A stretch of DNA of 64,000 nucleotides from Flavobacteria bacterium BAL38 (GTDB lineage: Bacteria > Bacteroidota > Bacteroidia > Flavobacteriales > Flavobacteriaceae): positions 62,001-126,000 of the forward strand of contig AAXX01000001.1 in the NCBI GenBank assembly GCA_000169355.1, read 5' to 3'. This document shows, piece after piece, positions 35,855 through 43,933 of this stretch. The notes under the pieces were generated by a model. That model made no database searches. It worked only from the letters and a program-made list of their open reading frames with translations, and had not been told where the DNA came from. Both the position numbers and the translations under genes were made by a program. Numbering within the stretch: position 1 is the stretch's first letter; every line of letters begins with the position of its first letter.

Positions 35855-36334
35855 TTAAATTTCTTCTTCCATCCAGGCTTTAAGCATCCAATTTGTCTTT
35901 TCTTGTTCAGAAATAAAATCACTCATCATTGAATTTGTTCCTTCGTCATTAATTTGACCTGCTTTATCTAAAATAATTCTTTCTAGTTGCAATAAAACAG
36001 ATAATGATTCTAAAACTAATTGAATTGCTTCGGTATCTTTAGATATGTTTTTTCCAACTTTTAATTTACTGTTTTCAATGTAATCAGAAAATGTATGTAA
36101 AGGAGTTCCTCCTAAAGTAAGTACTCGTTCCGCAATTAAATCGATTTTAATTTGACTATCATTATACAATTCTTCAAACTTAAGATGCAAATCAAAAAAG
36201 CGCTTACCACGAATATTCCAATGCAATCCTCTTAAATTTTGATAATATATTTGAAAATTGGATAGTAATCCGTTTAAATCGTTTACTAATTCCTCTGACT
36301 CTTTAATGGGTAATCCTAGACTATTCAATTTCAT
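35855..36334 (-). CDS. dps: Dps-family ferritin-like protein
   Basis: Dps forms a dodecamer that oxidises and stores iron with peroxide and protects DNA. The 159-residue protein has the ferroxidase motif LHWNIRGKRFFDLHLKFEELYND (about residues 38-60) and conserved DLIAERVLTLGG. There is no N-terminal lysine-rich DNA-binding tail, so DNA binding is uncertain. It is divergent from an OxyR-type regulator 98 bases away, consistent with peroxide control. Confidence 0.93.
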   Translation of the reverse strand: MKLNSLGLPIKESEELVNDLNGLLSNFQIYYQNLRGLHWNIRGKRFFDLHLKFEELYNDSQIKIDLIAERVLTLGGTPLHTFSDYIENSKLKVGKNISKDTEAIQLVLESLSVLLQLERIILDKAGQINDEGTNSMMSDFISEQEKTNWMLKAWMEEEI

Positions 36335-36354
36335 AATTTCTATTTTTATTTATC

Positions 36355-36362
36355 CAAATTTA
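36355..36362 (-). promoter_or_regulatory. -7 element TAAATTTG before dps
   Basis: A perfect TAnnTTTG on the minus strand, 20 bases before the dps ATG. No TTG was found at the -33 position, which leaves room for activator dependence. Confidence 0.65.
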
Positions 36363-36396
36363 CAAAATTTAAGCCCTGTAATGTATAAGTTTAATT

Positions 36397-36426
36397 GATA
36401 GTTTTTATATTTGCATAAAATTTATC
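36397..36426 (+). promoter_or_regulatory. oxyR promoter with overlapping dyad
   Basis: TATATTTG at 36406-36413 is a perfect -7 box, 19 bases before the ATG. It is spanned by an imperfect dyad, GATAGTTTTTAT (36397-36408) and ATAAAATTTATC (36415-36426), matching 10 of 12 bases in inverse. Its ATAG half is like OxyR/LysR half-sites. The position would suit autorepression. Confidence 0.55.
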
Positions 36427-36432
36427 AATAAC

Positions 36433-37371
36433 ATGACTATAACACAACTATATTACGTTTTAGCAGTAGCTGAATACAAAAATTTTACACTTGCTGCAGA
36501 AAAATGCTTTGTAACACAACCAACATTGAGCATGCAAATTCAAAAATTAGAAGATGAATTAGATATTTTAATTTTTGATAGAAGTAAAAAACCTATAATA
36601 TTAACTGAAATTGGAGAAAAGATTGTAAATCAAGCCAAAAATATAGTGAACGAAGCAGGACGAATTAAAGATATTGTAGACCAACAAAAAGGCTATATAG
36701 GCGGAGAATTTAAAGTTGGAATTATACCAACGGTAATGCCAACTTTACTCCCAATGTTTTTGAATAACTTCATTAAAAAATATCCTAAAGTAAATTTAAT
36801 AATTGAAGAACAAACAACTGAAGAAATCATTAAAAAATTAAAAAATGGTCATTTAGATTGTGCCATTGCAGCCACTCCACTTGAAGAAGAAAATTTAAAA
36901 GAGATTGTGTTGTATTATGAACCTTTTGTAGCTTATGTTCCTGCAAATCATCCTACTATTGATAAAAAAGAAATTGAGACTTCCGACTTAGATTTAGACA
37001 AAATTTTACTCTTACAAGACGGACATTGTTTTAGAAATGGAATTTTAAACTTATGCAAAAACAATAAATACATTTCAGATAGTCATTTTCAATTAGAAAG
37101 CGGAAGCTTTGAAACCTTAATTAAATTGGCAGATGAAGGATTAGGCATAACATTGCTTCCTTACTTACATACTTTAGATTTAAATGATAAAAATAAAGAA
37201 AAATTAAAACCTTTTAAAGATCCAAAGCCTGCTAGAGAAGTAAGTTTAATTTATCCTAAAAATGAATTAAAAATACACATTATTAATGCATTAAGAGATG
37301 TGATTTCTGGAGTTGTAAGAGGCGCAATTGCTTTTAATGACGTAGAAATAATAAGTCCTAAAACAAAATAA
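36433..37371 (+). CDS. oxyR: LysR-type regulator OxyR, redox cysteines conserved
   Basis: OxyR senses hydrogen peroxide through a reversible disulfide. The 312-residue protein has an N-terminal winged helix-turn-helix (FTLAAEKCFVTQPTLSMQIQ) and a substrate-like sensor domain. The redox motif DGHCFRNGILNLC gives C199 and C208, with the same C-x8-C spacing and number as in E. coli OxyR, so it should be a working peroxide sensor. The neighbour dps is a typical OxyR target. The gene ends in a terminator. Confidence 0.94.
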   Translation: MTITQLYYVLAVAEYKNFTLAAEKCFVTQPTLSMQIQKLEDELDILIFDRSKKPIILTEIGEKIVNQAKNIVNEAGRIKDIVDQQKGYIGGEFKVGIIPTVMPTLLPMFLNNFIKKYPKVNLIIEEQTTEEIIKKLKNGHLDCAIAATPLEEENLKEIVLYYEPFVAYVPANHPTIDKKEIETSDLDLDKILLLQDGHCFRNGILNLCKNNKYISDSHFQLESGSFETLIKLADEGLGITLLPYLHTLDLNDKNKEKLKPFKDPKPAREVSLIYPKNELKIHIINALRDVISGVVRGAIAFNDVEIISPKTK

Positions 37372-37392
37372 TTTTGATGTAATTCCAAAAAA

Positions 37393-37416
37393 AAAGTCCC
37401 AATTAATTGGGACTTT
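37393..37416. terminator. Terminator between oxyR and small gene
   Basis: Perfect palindrome AAAGTCCCAATT / AATTGGGACTTT, A-run before and T after, able to act on both strands between convergent genes. Confidence 0.85.
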
Positions 37417-37421
37417 ACTAT

Positions 37422-37616
37422 TTAGTTAATATAAATTAAACATTGTCTTAATTCTGGCTTTTCTTTAGTATATTGAAGAAGCCAATCTCGTAACTGATCT
37501 ATTTCGTAAGGCAGTAATAAACGTACTGCTTTCTCTAATTCTTTACAAAATAATTTCGCATCAAAACTCACTCTCTCCAAAATTGATTTGGTGTAAGAAA
37601 ACATTGGTCTAGGCAT
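37422..37616 (-). CDS. Small conserved protein, unknown
   Basis: The 64-residue protein (MPRPMFSYTKSILERVSFD, DAKLFCKELEKAVRLLLPYE, QLRDWLLQYTKEKPELRQC) is mostly helical by sequence. It has no signal and an even charge pattern. It ends 5 bases from the oxyR terminator. The repeated Leu pattern and compact length are in line with a conserved flavobacterial gene, but no family function is known to me. TTG -33-like sequence is not seen. Confidence 0.6.
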   Translation of the reverse strand: MPRPMFSYTKSILERVSFDAKLFCKELEKAVRLLLPYEIDQLRDWLLQYTKEKPELRQCLIYIN

Positions 37617-37751
37617 ACTTTCTTCTTAATAATTGGTTAGACTTTGGGATTAGAACTTATTGTAAAGATAAATAAAAAAATCTTTACGAAAACGTTTTAG
37701 TTGTTAAAATAAATGCTAAAATTTTATTAAATTCTTACTTAGTACTAAAAA

Positions 37752-38417
37752 TCATACATTTTTTGTAGCTCGTAACATTTCTCGTTTTCCTGGAGCACCA
37801 GGTAGTTTTTCTATTGAAAATCCGACACTTAGCATAGCATTCTTAATGGAAGTTCTGCAAGCATACGTAACTAAGACTCCGTTAGGCAATAAAGCATCAA
37901 ACATCTTTTTAAAAATAATTTCACTCCATAATTCGGGTTGTAAAGGAAAACCAAAAGCATCAAAATAAATTAAATCAAATTGGCTTTTGTCTTCAATATC
38001 TTGAAAAAGCTGTTTTCTCTTAGTTAAATGAAAGTTTTCAAAAATCGTTTGTTGGTTTTCCCAATTACAAGAATGCATCTTATCAAAAACCTCTTGATAC
38101 TTTTCAGCTTCTAATTCAGAAACGTAATTCATTTGTGCAATTTCTTGCTTTGAAATGGGGTACGCTTCTACTCCAACGTAATTTACTTTTTCTTTATTTA
38201 TAGTTTCTAAAAAAGTAATAAAAGCATTTAAACCCGTACCAAAACCAATTTCTAAAATGGAAATTGAATTGTGATTTTGAAATAAATCCAATCCGTTTTT
38301 TATAAAAACATGTTTCGCTTCCTGAATAGCGCCATGAGTTGAATGATAATTCTCATCCCATTCTGGAATTCGTATGGTTGTGGAACCGTCATCGGTGATA
38401 ATAATTTCTCTTTTCAA
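37752..38417 (-). CDS. mnmD: tRNA 5-methylaminomethyl-2-thiouridine methyltransferase MnmD
   Basis: MnmD methylates nm5(s2)U34 to mnm5(s2)U in tRNA. The 221-residue protein has the SAM motif ILEIGFGTGLNAF and the DUF752-type block FDLIYFDAFGFPLQPELWS with the C-terminal PGAPGKREMLRA, but no MnmC1-like oxidase domain; it is the stand-alone type. The start is TTG at 38417 (KREIIITDDGSTTI fits the family N-terminus), overlapping the TGA of the small gene upstream as TTGA, so it depends on translational coupling. Confidence 0.9.
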   Translation of the reverse strand: MKREIIITDDGSTTIRIPEWDENYHSTHGAIQEAKHVFIKNGLDLFQNHNSISILEIGFGTGLNAFITFLETINKEKVNYVGVEAYPISKQEIAQMNYVSELEAEKYQEVFDKMHSCNWENQQTIFENFHLTKRKQLFQDIEDKSQFDLIYFDAFGFPLQPELWSEIIFKKMFDALLPNGVLVTYACRTSIKNAMLSVGFSIEKLPGAPGKREMLRATKNV

Positions 38418-38581
38418 GATTTTTTGCTTCTGTTATTATAATTATTTAAAATATTCCAAAAAATAAATATTATTAATGAAAATAATAACACAAAAAAAGG
38501 AGATATTTTTATACCGTAAATTAAATGTAAAAATTCAATCAATATTGCGCTTCCAATAATTGAAATAATTACTTTTTTCAT
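38414..38581 (-). CDS. Unlisted 55-residue membrane protein upstream of mnmD
   Basis: The ATG at 38581 opens MKKVIISIIGSAILIEFLHL, and then YGIKISPFFVLLFSLIIFIF followed by the basic tail NNYNNRSKKS: two membrane segments with a positively charged end. It starts 3 bases after the stop of the heme-lipoprotein gene and its TGA overlaps the TTG start of mnmD. The spacing and lack of any gap argue that it is a real gene. Function unknown. Confidence 0.7.
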   Translation of the reverse strand: MKKVIISIIGSAILIEFLHLIYGIKISPFFVLLFSLIIFIFWNILNNYNNRSKKS

Positions 38582-38584
38582 TTA

Positions 38585-39043
38585 TTACTCAATATACAAC
38601 TTCTTAATTTTCGGTATCGGTCCTCCACATTTTACTTCATGACATTTAATACAAGCATCGATTCCGTTATTAAAATGTTCTTTTGCATTTTTTGGATCTT
38701 CATAAATCAATTCTTGTGCTTTGATGAACTTAGCTGCTTGTTCGTTAAAAAAAGCATCTTTATCTGTTTCATCTGTCATTACCGCTTTGTGAATTTTAAT
38801 AAAATGTTGCGGAAATTTACCAATAGTATCTCCTTTAACAATTCGTTCTTTTAAACGTTGATTATCAACATACATTTGCTCCATTAGCGCTGCCATTTCA
38901 GACATTTCATACATTTCAAATCCGTCTTTATTTACCTTTGAATCCGATTCGCAAGCTTCTTTTTCTGTTGCTTTATCGTTAGATTTCTTTTCGCAAGAAA
39001 TTACCAAAAAAGCAAAAGTTAGAATTAGAAAAAACTGTTTCAT
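38585..39043 (-). CDS. Lipoprotein with a single c-type heme motif
   Basis: The 152-residue protein has lipoprotein signal MKQFFLILTFAFLVISC (C17). The C-terminal CIKCH (C131-C134-H135) is a covalent heme-binding motif. The region between is helical and acidic (MYEMSEMAALMEQMYVDNQR), as in small monoheme cytochromes of the cytochrome c'/NapC-like helical sort, although no fold is certain. It overlaps the DUF4920 gene start-to-stop (TAATG), so the two are translated together. Suggests a periplasmic electron or heme role. Confidence 0.72.
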   Translation of the reverse strand: MKQFFLILTFAFLVISCEKKSNDKATEKEACESDSKVNKDGFEMYEMSEMAALMEQMYVDNQRLKERIVKGDTIGKFPQHFIKIHKAVMTDETDKDAFFNEQAAKFIKAQELIYEDPKNAKEHFNNGIDACIKCHEVKCGGPIPKIKKLYIE

Positions 39044-39534
39044 TATTTAGCAATTAAAACGCCATCAGCCATAAAAGAATAAGTAACTTTTGGCTCCGTA
39101 ATACTATCAATAGCGGCCTGAGATTTCCCTGCATCTTTAGCATAATGTTTTAAAACATCCACACTTTCAACACTTACAAATGCTTTTCCATTTACAATTA
39201 CTTCTTTGTCTTGGGCATTTTTTGGAACAAAAAAACCATAATCTTTAAATTTTACAAAAGCCTCTTTTTCATCAGCTAAACCTAAAGTCATCCAACATCC
39301 TTTCTTTTGACAAACTTCATTAATTCCAGATTTGAATTTAACTTCTAAAGTATCACCTTCTTTTAATGTTGCAAATTTTTCCATCATTTCAGTGTTAGAT
39401 AATGCATTTTCAGATGAAATAGAATCTCCAAAAACAGCATAATCTACTTTTTCAGTTACTGGTGTTGTCTCTTTTTTTTGTTCACAACTAATAAAGATAG
39501 CTGCTAAAAGTGATAGCGTAAGTATTTTTTTCAT
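39043..39534 (-). CDS. DUF4920 domain lipoprotein
   Basis: From the ATG at 39534: 163 residues, lipoprotein signal MKKILTLSLLAAIFISC (C17). The mature part holds YAVFGDSISSE, LKEGDTLEVKFKSGINEVCQKKGCWMTL and a beta-rich FVKFKDYGFFVP, typical of DUF4920. Two cysteines (CQKKGC) are conserved in this family. First gene of a four-gene operon DUF4920, heme lipoprotein, small membrane protein and mnmD. Function unknown. Confidence 0.85.
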   Translation of the reverse strand: MKKILTLSLLAAIFISCEQKKETTPVTEKVDYAVFGDSISSENALSNTEMMEKFATLKEGDTLEVKFKSGINEVCQKKGCWMTLGLADEKEAFVKFKDYGFFVPKNAQDKEVIVNGKAFVSVESVDVLKHYAKDAGKSQAAIDSITEPKVTYSFMADGVLIAK

Positions 39535-39847
39535 TTTTAAAATATAAGATTTAAACAAAATTAGCTATATTTTTTTTACTTTTACGACACTATAAAAAAA
39601 ATCTTTTTCTTGAACAAGAAATTAAACTTTACATAGCTTTCAAAAACACTATTGACATTGTTTGTTTTAGTATTAGTAATTTGATTTGAAGTTTTTATTA
39701 AGACAATAATATATCCGTTGTTGATAATTATTTTTTATTAAGTGAAAAGAAAACTTCTTTTTTTTAGTAAATTTGCAATGAAAATGTAAAAATCAACCTT
39801 TTTTTTATTGATTATACAAAATTATAAATTATAACAGTTTACGCCTA
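39535..39847 (+). promoter_or_regulatory. Long intergenic region holding the ilvE promoter
   Basis: A 313-base gap between divergent genes. The clear feature is TAAATTTG at 39768-39775, a perfect -7 element 73 bases before the ilvE start. No -33 TTG at the right distance, ORF or stable hairpin was seen; the rest is A/T-rich sequence. Confidence 0.5.
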
Positions 39848-40915
39848 ATGGAATTAAAAACTTTAAACGAAATTGAAATTATTTCGGCTCCACATTCAAA
39901 AATCAACGAAATTGATTTTGAAAATTTAACCTTTGGTAATGTTTTTACAGATCATATGTTGGTATGTGATTATGTAAACGGAGCATGGCAAAAACCTGTT
40001 ATTGAACCATATGCACCTTTTATGATTGATCCTTCGGCTAAAGTTTTCCATTACGGACAAGCTATTTTTGAAGGAATGAAAGCTTATAAAGACGCACAAG
40101 ATGATGTTTGGTTATTTAGACCTGATGAAAACTATAACCGTTTTAATAAAAGTGCTACTCGTATGGCAATGCCTGAAGTTCCTGAAGACGTTTTCTTAGG
40201 AGGTTTACACCGTTTATTAGAAATTGAAAAAGAATGGGTTAAAAAAGGAAAAGGGAATACCTTATATATACGTCCGTTTATGATAGCAACCGGACATGGT
40301 GTTATTGCTGCTCCTTCTCAAGAATATCGTTTTATGATTATTTTATCTCCAGCAAAATCTTACTATTCTGGAGAAGTTAAAGTAATTATAGCGGAACATT
40401 TTAGTAGAGCTGCTAACGGTGGAATTGGAGCTGCGAAAGCGGCAGGAAATTATTCTGCACAATTTTACCCAACTAAATTAGCAAATGAGCAAGGTTTTCA
40501 ACAAATTATTTGGACAGACGATGCAACGCATACCAAATTAGAAGAAGCAGGAACTATGAATGTTTTCTTTAGAATTAATGATACTTTATTTACAGCACCT
40601 ACAAGTGAAAGAATCTTAGATGGTGTAACTAGAAAAAGTGTTATTGAATTAGCTCAAAGTGAAGACATAAATATAGAAGTTCGTTCTGTTTTAGTAAACG
40701 AATTAGTTACCGCTGCAAAAGATGGTTCTTTAAAAGAAATTTTTGGGGCTGGAACTGCTGCAGTCATTAATCCAATTGTAGGTTTTTCTTACTTAGGTGA
40801 ATATTACGAATTACCAAAATTAGAAAATCCTATTGCATTAGAAATAAAAGAAAAATTAACTAACATTCAATACAAACTAGCTGAAGATAAATTTGGATGG
40901 ACTGTTAAAATTTAG
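39848..40915 (+). CDS. ilvE: Branched-chain amino acid aminotransferase
   Basis: The 355-residue fold-type IV PLP enzyme transfers the amino group from glutamate to the 2-oxo acids of Leu, Ile and Val. It has QAIFEGMKAYK, the PLP lysine region GIGAAKAAGNYSAQ, EEAGTMNVFF and the closing GAGTAAVINPIVGF, matching the longer mitochondrial/BCAT-like type. It is single and cytoplasmic. A repeat hairpin follows the stop at once. Confidence 0.95.
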   Translation: MELKTLNEIEIISAPHSKINEIDFENLTFGNVFTDHMLVCDYVNGAWQKPVIEPYAPFMIDPSAKVFHYGQAIFEGMKAYKDAQDDVWLFRPDENYNRFNKSATRMAMPEVPEDVFLGGLHRLLEIEKEWVKKGKGNTLYIRPFMIATGHGVIAAPSQEYRFMIILSPAKSYYSGEVKVIIAEHFSRAANGGIGAAKAAGNYSAQFYPTKLANEQGFQQIIWTDDATHTKLEEAGTMNVFFRINDTLFTAPTSERILDGVTRKSVIELAQSEDINIEVRSVLVNELVTAAKDGSLKEIFGAGTAAVINPIVGFSYLGEYYELPKLENPIALEIKEKLTNIQYKLAEDKFGWTVKI

Positions 40916-40918
40916 TAA

Positions 40919-40982
40919 GCAGTCGCAGTCGCAGTTATCTGTAAAAATAAAACACTGATAACTGTGACTGGAAACTGTGACT
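40919..40982. repeat. CAGTCGCAGT-type inverted repeat between convergent genes
   Basis: CAGTTATC (40932-40939) pairs with GATAACTG (40957-40964) and outer AGTCGCAGT-like arms pair with ACTGTGACT. The same AGTCGCAGT unit is at 53636-53645. It could act as a transcriptional end point for ilvE, for which no T-run terminator is seen. Confidence 0.7.
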
Positions 40983-41364
40983 ATTTTAATATTTCTTCAA
41001 AGTTGGGTTTAAAGTAATTTGGACCTTTCATCACTTTTCCATCTTCTCTATAAATTGGTTTTCCATCTTCTCCTAATTTACTCATATTAGAACGTTGAAT
41101 TTCATCAAACACTTCTTCAATTTTATGTTGCAAACCGTGCTCTAAAATTGTTCCACACAATATATAAAGCATATCTCCTAATGCGTCTGCAATTTCAACT
41201 AAATCATTATTTTGAACGGCTTCTAAATATTCTTCATTTTCCTCTTTCATTAAATTAAAACGAAGCTCATTTTTTAACTTTCCTAAATCGGCTCTCATTT
41301 CTTCACTAACTCCTAATCCGTAGGTTTCATGAAATAACTTTACTGCATTTAATTGTTTTTGCAT
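40981..41364 (-). CDS. MazG-like NTP pyrophosphohydrolase
   Basis: The roughly 127-residue all-alpha protein has the metal-binding EENEEYLEA and EIADALGDMLYILCG motifs (E-x-x-E and E-x-x-D) of MazG/HisE-like pyrophosphohydrolases, which cleave nucleoside triphosphates to monophosphates. The length and the C-terminal GPNYFKPNFEEIL are like the HisE-like/Cof-like subgroup; the exact substrate is unknown. The ATG at 41364 is preferred over 41385 (MKFIQII). Convergent with ilvE through the repeat hairpin. Confidence 0.82.
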   Translation of the reverse strand: MQKQLNAVKLFHETYGLGVSEEMRADLGKLKNELRFNLMKEENEEYLEAVQNNDLVEIADALGDMLYILCGTILEHGLQHKIEEVFDEIQRSNMSKLGEDGKPIYREDGKVMKGPNYFKPNFEEILK

Positions 41365-41417
41365 AATTATCTGTATAAATTTCATTAAATTTAAAAAAAT
41401 TGAGCATAATAAATTCT

Positions 41418-41425
41418 TATTTTTG
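41418..41425 (+). promoter_or_regulatory. -7 element TATTTTTG before 41440 gene
   Basis: A perfect TAnnTTTG box 14 bases before the ATG at 41440. A TTG lies 15 bases upstream. Confidence 0.6.
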
Positions 41426-41439
41426 TAAAAATTTTCAAT

Positions 41440-41628
41440 ATGTTTTCAACAGGACAAATTTACTTTGCTATTTTCTTTATTATCGCTTTTGTAATTACAA
41501 TGATATTAGTTTATCGTAAAGATTTAAAGGTTCTAAAGCCTTTTTATAAAGGAACCTATTGGGTTTTTATTGGATTTTTAGTCTTTATTGGATTACTCTT
41601 TGTAATTAAAGTACTTATGAAAGATTAA
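41440..41628 (+). CDS. Small two-helix membrane protein
   Basis: A 62-residue protein with two membrane helices (IYFAIFFIIAFVITMILVY and WVFIGFLVFIGLLFVIKVLM) separated by the basic loop RKDLKVLKPFYKGTY. The compact gene with its own -7 element and short leader supports real expression. Similar small proteins are common in Flavobacterium but have no known role. Confidence 0.75.
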   Translation: MFSTGQIYFAIFFIIAFVITMILVYRKDLKVLKPFYKGTYWVFIGFLVFIGLLFVIKVLMKD

Positions 41629-41634
41629 TTTTCT

Positions 41635-41642
41635 TACTTTTG
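41635..41642 (+). promoter_or_regulatory. -7 element TACTTTTG before 41663 gene
   Basis: Perfect TAnnTTTG, 20 bases before the ATG of the SRPBCC/GyrI-like gene and just after the stop of the small membrane gene. Confidence 0.55.
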
Positions 41643-41662
41643 ATGAACAAACATAAGCTGCA

Positions 41663-42679
41663 ATGAGAATTTTAAAATATATTTTACTACTACTTCTTCT
41701 TTTAGGTGTGGCTTTTGTTGTATTTGTAGCTACCCAAAAAAGTGATTACACCATTGTTCGTTCTAAGGAAATAAAAATCTCAAAAGATATTGTTTATAAT
41801 TTTGTAACCGACAGCACCGCACATATAGATTGGAATCCTTGGAAAAAAGACATAGCTGTTTTTGAAAATATAAAATTAGTAACTGGTGACACAATAATCC
41901 AATCTATTTTAGTTAAAGGAGAAAAAAACGAATCGTTTATGCGGTTTCAAGACACCAAAAAAGGAGCTTTAGTTACTTGGAAATTAAAAGGAAAGTTAGA
42001 TTTTAATCTAAAATTACTGAGTGTTTTACAAGGTGGCGTTGACAATGTTTTAGGTGATAAATTAGAGGAAGGATTAAACAACATTGATTCGTATTTAGTA
42101 AAAGAACTAACCACTTACAATATTAAAATTAATGGTTTGGTAACCAAGCATGCTACCAATTATATTCAACAAATAGATACTTGTTCTTTTGCAGATTTTC
42201 ATAAAGTTTCAAAAGCAATGTTGCAAAATATGATGGCATTTGTTGACAAAAACGATATAATCATTACAGGTTTACCATTTATCAGTTACAATTCTTGGGA
42301 TAATAAAACAAAAACTACCATTTTTTCTATGTGTATTCCTGTAGAAGAAGAAATTTTAACTACTGATGGAAGTGAAATTTCTGGTGGTCATTTTGATGAA
42401 TTTTTAGCTATAAAAACAACATTAACAGGAGATTATTCTCACAATAAAGAAGCTTGGAATAAAACCCTTGCTTACCTAAAAAAGAAAAATCTTATTGAAG
42501 ATATAAATGGGGCTAAAATAGAAGTTTACAAAATAAGCTTACCTAAAGAACGTAAACCATCAAAATGGGTAACTGAGCTTTATGTTCCAGTAAAAAAAAG
42601 AATTTATATTGCTAAACCAAAACCTGAAGTTTCTCAAGAAGATAACACTACTCCTTCTGAAACTACAACTACAAATTAA
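41663..42679 (+). CDS. SRPBCC-plus-GyrI-like domain protein
   Basis: The 338-residue protein has an N-terminal membrane anchor (ILKYILLLLLLLGVAFVVFV), an SRPBCC/polyketide-cyclase type domain (IVRSKEIKISKDIVYNFVTD, WNPWKKD) up to about residue 140, and a GyrI-like/BacR effector-binding domain after about residue 160 (FSMCIPVEEEILTTDG, GDYSHNKEAWNKTLAYLKK, ELYVPVKKR). This combination probably binds small hydrophobic ligands at the membrane; no ligand is known. A proline-rich tail ends it. Confidence 0.72.
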   Translation: MRILKYILLLLLLLGVAFVVFVATQKSDYTIVRSKEIKISKDIVYNFVTDSTAHIDWNPWKKDIAVFENIKLVTGDTIIQSILVKGEKNESFMRFQDTKKGALVTWKLKGKLDFNLKLLSVLQGGVDNVLGDKLEEGLNNIDSYLVKELTTYNIKINGLVTKHATNYIQQIDTCSFADFHKVSKAMLQNMMAFVDKNDIIITGLPFISYNSWDNKTKTTIFSMCIPVEEEILTTDGSEISGGHFDEFLAIKTTLTGDYSHNKEAWNKTLAYLKKKNLIEDINGAKIEVYKISLPKERKPSKWVTELYVPVKKRIYIAKPKPEVSQEDNTTPSETTTTN

Positions 42680-42701
42680 TAATTATTTCAAATTTTAAAT
42701 A

Positions 42702-43091
42702 ATGAATAAACTATTTTTATCTATTGTCTTTTTACTAATTGGATCGTACATAAATGCTCAGGAAGTTGAAATCAAAAATGACAAAGTTCTTTTAGATGGA
42801 AACCCTATATTAAAATATGAAAAAATAAATATTTTACAACATTCGTTCTACTCTTTAGAAAGTGATGATGAAATCTTGCTTTTCAAATGGCATGATAACG
42901 AAACATCTGAATATAGTGATGATGACTATATTATTCTAAACTTTTTACTAGAAAAAACTAAAGTTGAAACAACAAGTGTTGAACATGTTATTGCAGGAAT
43001 TGGGATGAATTCAAAAAAGAATATGCAAAAACTAGTAAAATGGTTACTAAAAGAAAAGGTTTTAGATGCAAAAGGAAAACATAAATCCTGA
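42702..43091 (+). CDS. Secreted hypothetical protein, C-terminus frameshifted
   Basis: 129 residues with signal peptide MNKLFLSIVFLLIGSYINA, then QEVEIKNDKVLLDGNPILKY. The frame ends LDAKGKHKS. One base fewer in the A-run of GGAAAAC at about 43075-43079 would join LDAKG to NINPEKLQTFYDKYNENITN and end at 43152, 1 base before a terminator. The open downstream frame and the terminator position suggest the annotated end is an indel. Family not recognised; paralogous in feel to the BlaR/plug-like genes only by its signal. Confidence 0.7.
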   Translation: MNKLFLSIVFLLIGSYINAQEVEIKNDKVLLDGNPILKYEKINILQHSFYSLESDDEILLFKWHDNETSEYSDDDYIILNFLLEKTKVETTSVEHVIAGIGMNSKKNMQKLVKWLLKEKVLDAKGKHKS

Positions 43092-43153
43092 AAAACTTCA
43101 AACTTTCTATGATAAGTATAATGAAAACATTACTAATAGAACATCAAGATAAC

Positions 43154-43182
43154 AAAAAAGGACATTTAAAATGTCCTTTTTT
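43154..43182. terminator. Bidirectional terminator
   Basis: Core GGACAT / ATGTCC with flanking A6 and T6 tracts: 14-bp arms 43154-43167 and 43169-43182, between convergent genes. Confidence 0.9.
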
Positions 43183-43185
43183 TGT

Positions 43186-43911
43186 TTAATTTTTAACCTT
43201 CCCTATTAAATGTTTTACAACTGTTTCTGCAGCATGTAATCCAAAAAGAGCTGGCATCCAACTATTAGTACCGTAAAACGATTTTTTAAAATTAGTTCCA
43301 TCTGTAGTTTTAATACTCGAATAATCGGGTCTTTCAAAAGAATAAACCACTTTTACACCTTTAGAAATTCCTGCTTCTTTTAAACGTTTTCGTACATTTT
43401 TAGCTAACGGACAATATTCTGTTTTACTTATATCTCTCACGCAAACTTTTTCAGCTTCATACTTTCCTCCTGCTCCCATATTACTTATTACTTTAACTTT
43501 TTTACGTTTACAAGCAATAATTAAATTTAATTTTGGAGTTACGCTATCAATGCAATCTAAAACGTAATCAAATTCATTTGAAACCAGTTCATACGCACGT
43601 TCTGGCGATAAAAACTCTTCTATTCGCGTTAATTTTAATTCAGGATTAATATCTAGTAATCTATCGCCAACAATTTTTACTTTTGGCTGACCAACAGTAC
43701 TATGTAAAGCTGGTAATTGACGATTGATATTGGTAATATCTACGATATCTCCGTCAACAATTGTCATGTTTCCAACTCCAGCACGAGCTAAAAATTCGGC
43801 AGCAAAACTTCCTACTCCACCTAATCCAACAACTAAAACATTTGCGTTTTCTAATTTTTGAATTCCTTCTTCTTTAAATAACAATACTGCTCTTTCTTTC
43901 CACTTTGCCAT
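43186..43911 (-). CDS. tcdA: tRNA threonylcarbamoyladenosine dehydratase TcdA
   Basis: TcdA (CsdL) cyclises t6A37 of tRNA to ct6A using ATP. The 241-residue E1-like protein has the nucleotide motif VLVVGLGGVGSFAAEFLARAG, DGDIVDITNINRQ, and the family's SMGAGG-type block VISNMGAGGKYEAEKV, then SKGVKVVYSFERPD. The catalytic Cys of E1 enzymes is not used. The minus-strand run 45173-43186 (DUF1684, TatD and TcdA) may be one operon. Confidence 0.92.
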   Translation of the reverse strand: MAKWKERAVLLFKEEGIQKLENANVLVVGLGGVGSFAAEFLARAGVGNMTIVDGDIVDITNINRQLPALHSTVGQPKVKIVGDRLLDINPELKLTRIEEFLSPERAYELVSNEFDYVLDCIDSVTPKLNLIIACKRKKVKVISNMGAGGKYEAEKVCVRDISKTEYCPLAKNVRKRLKEAGISKGVKVVYSFERPDYSSIKTTDGTNFKKSFYGTNSWMPALFGLHAAETVVKHLIGKVKN

Positions 43912-43933
43912 TTTAAATGTTTAATGTTTTAGT

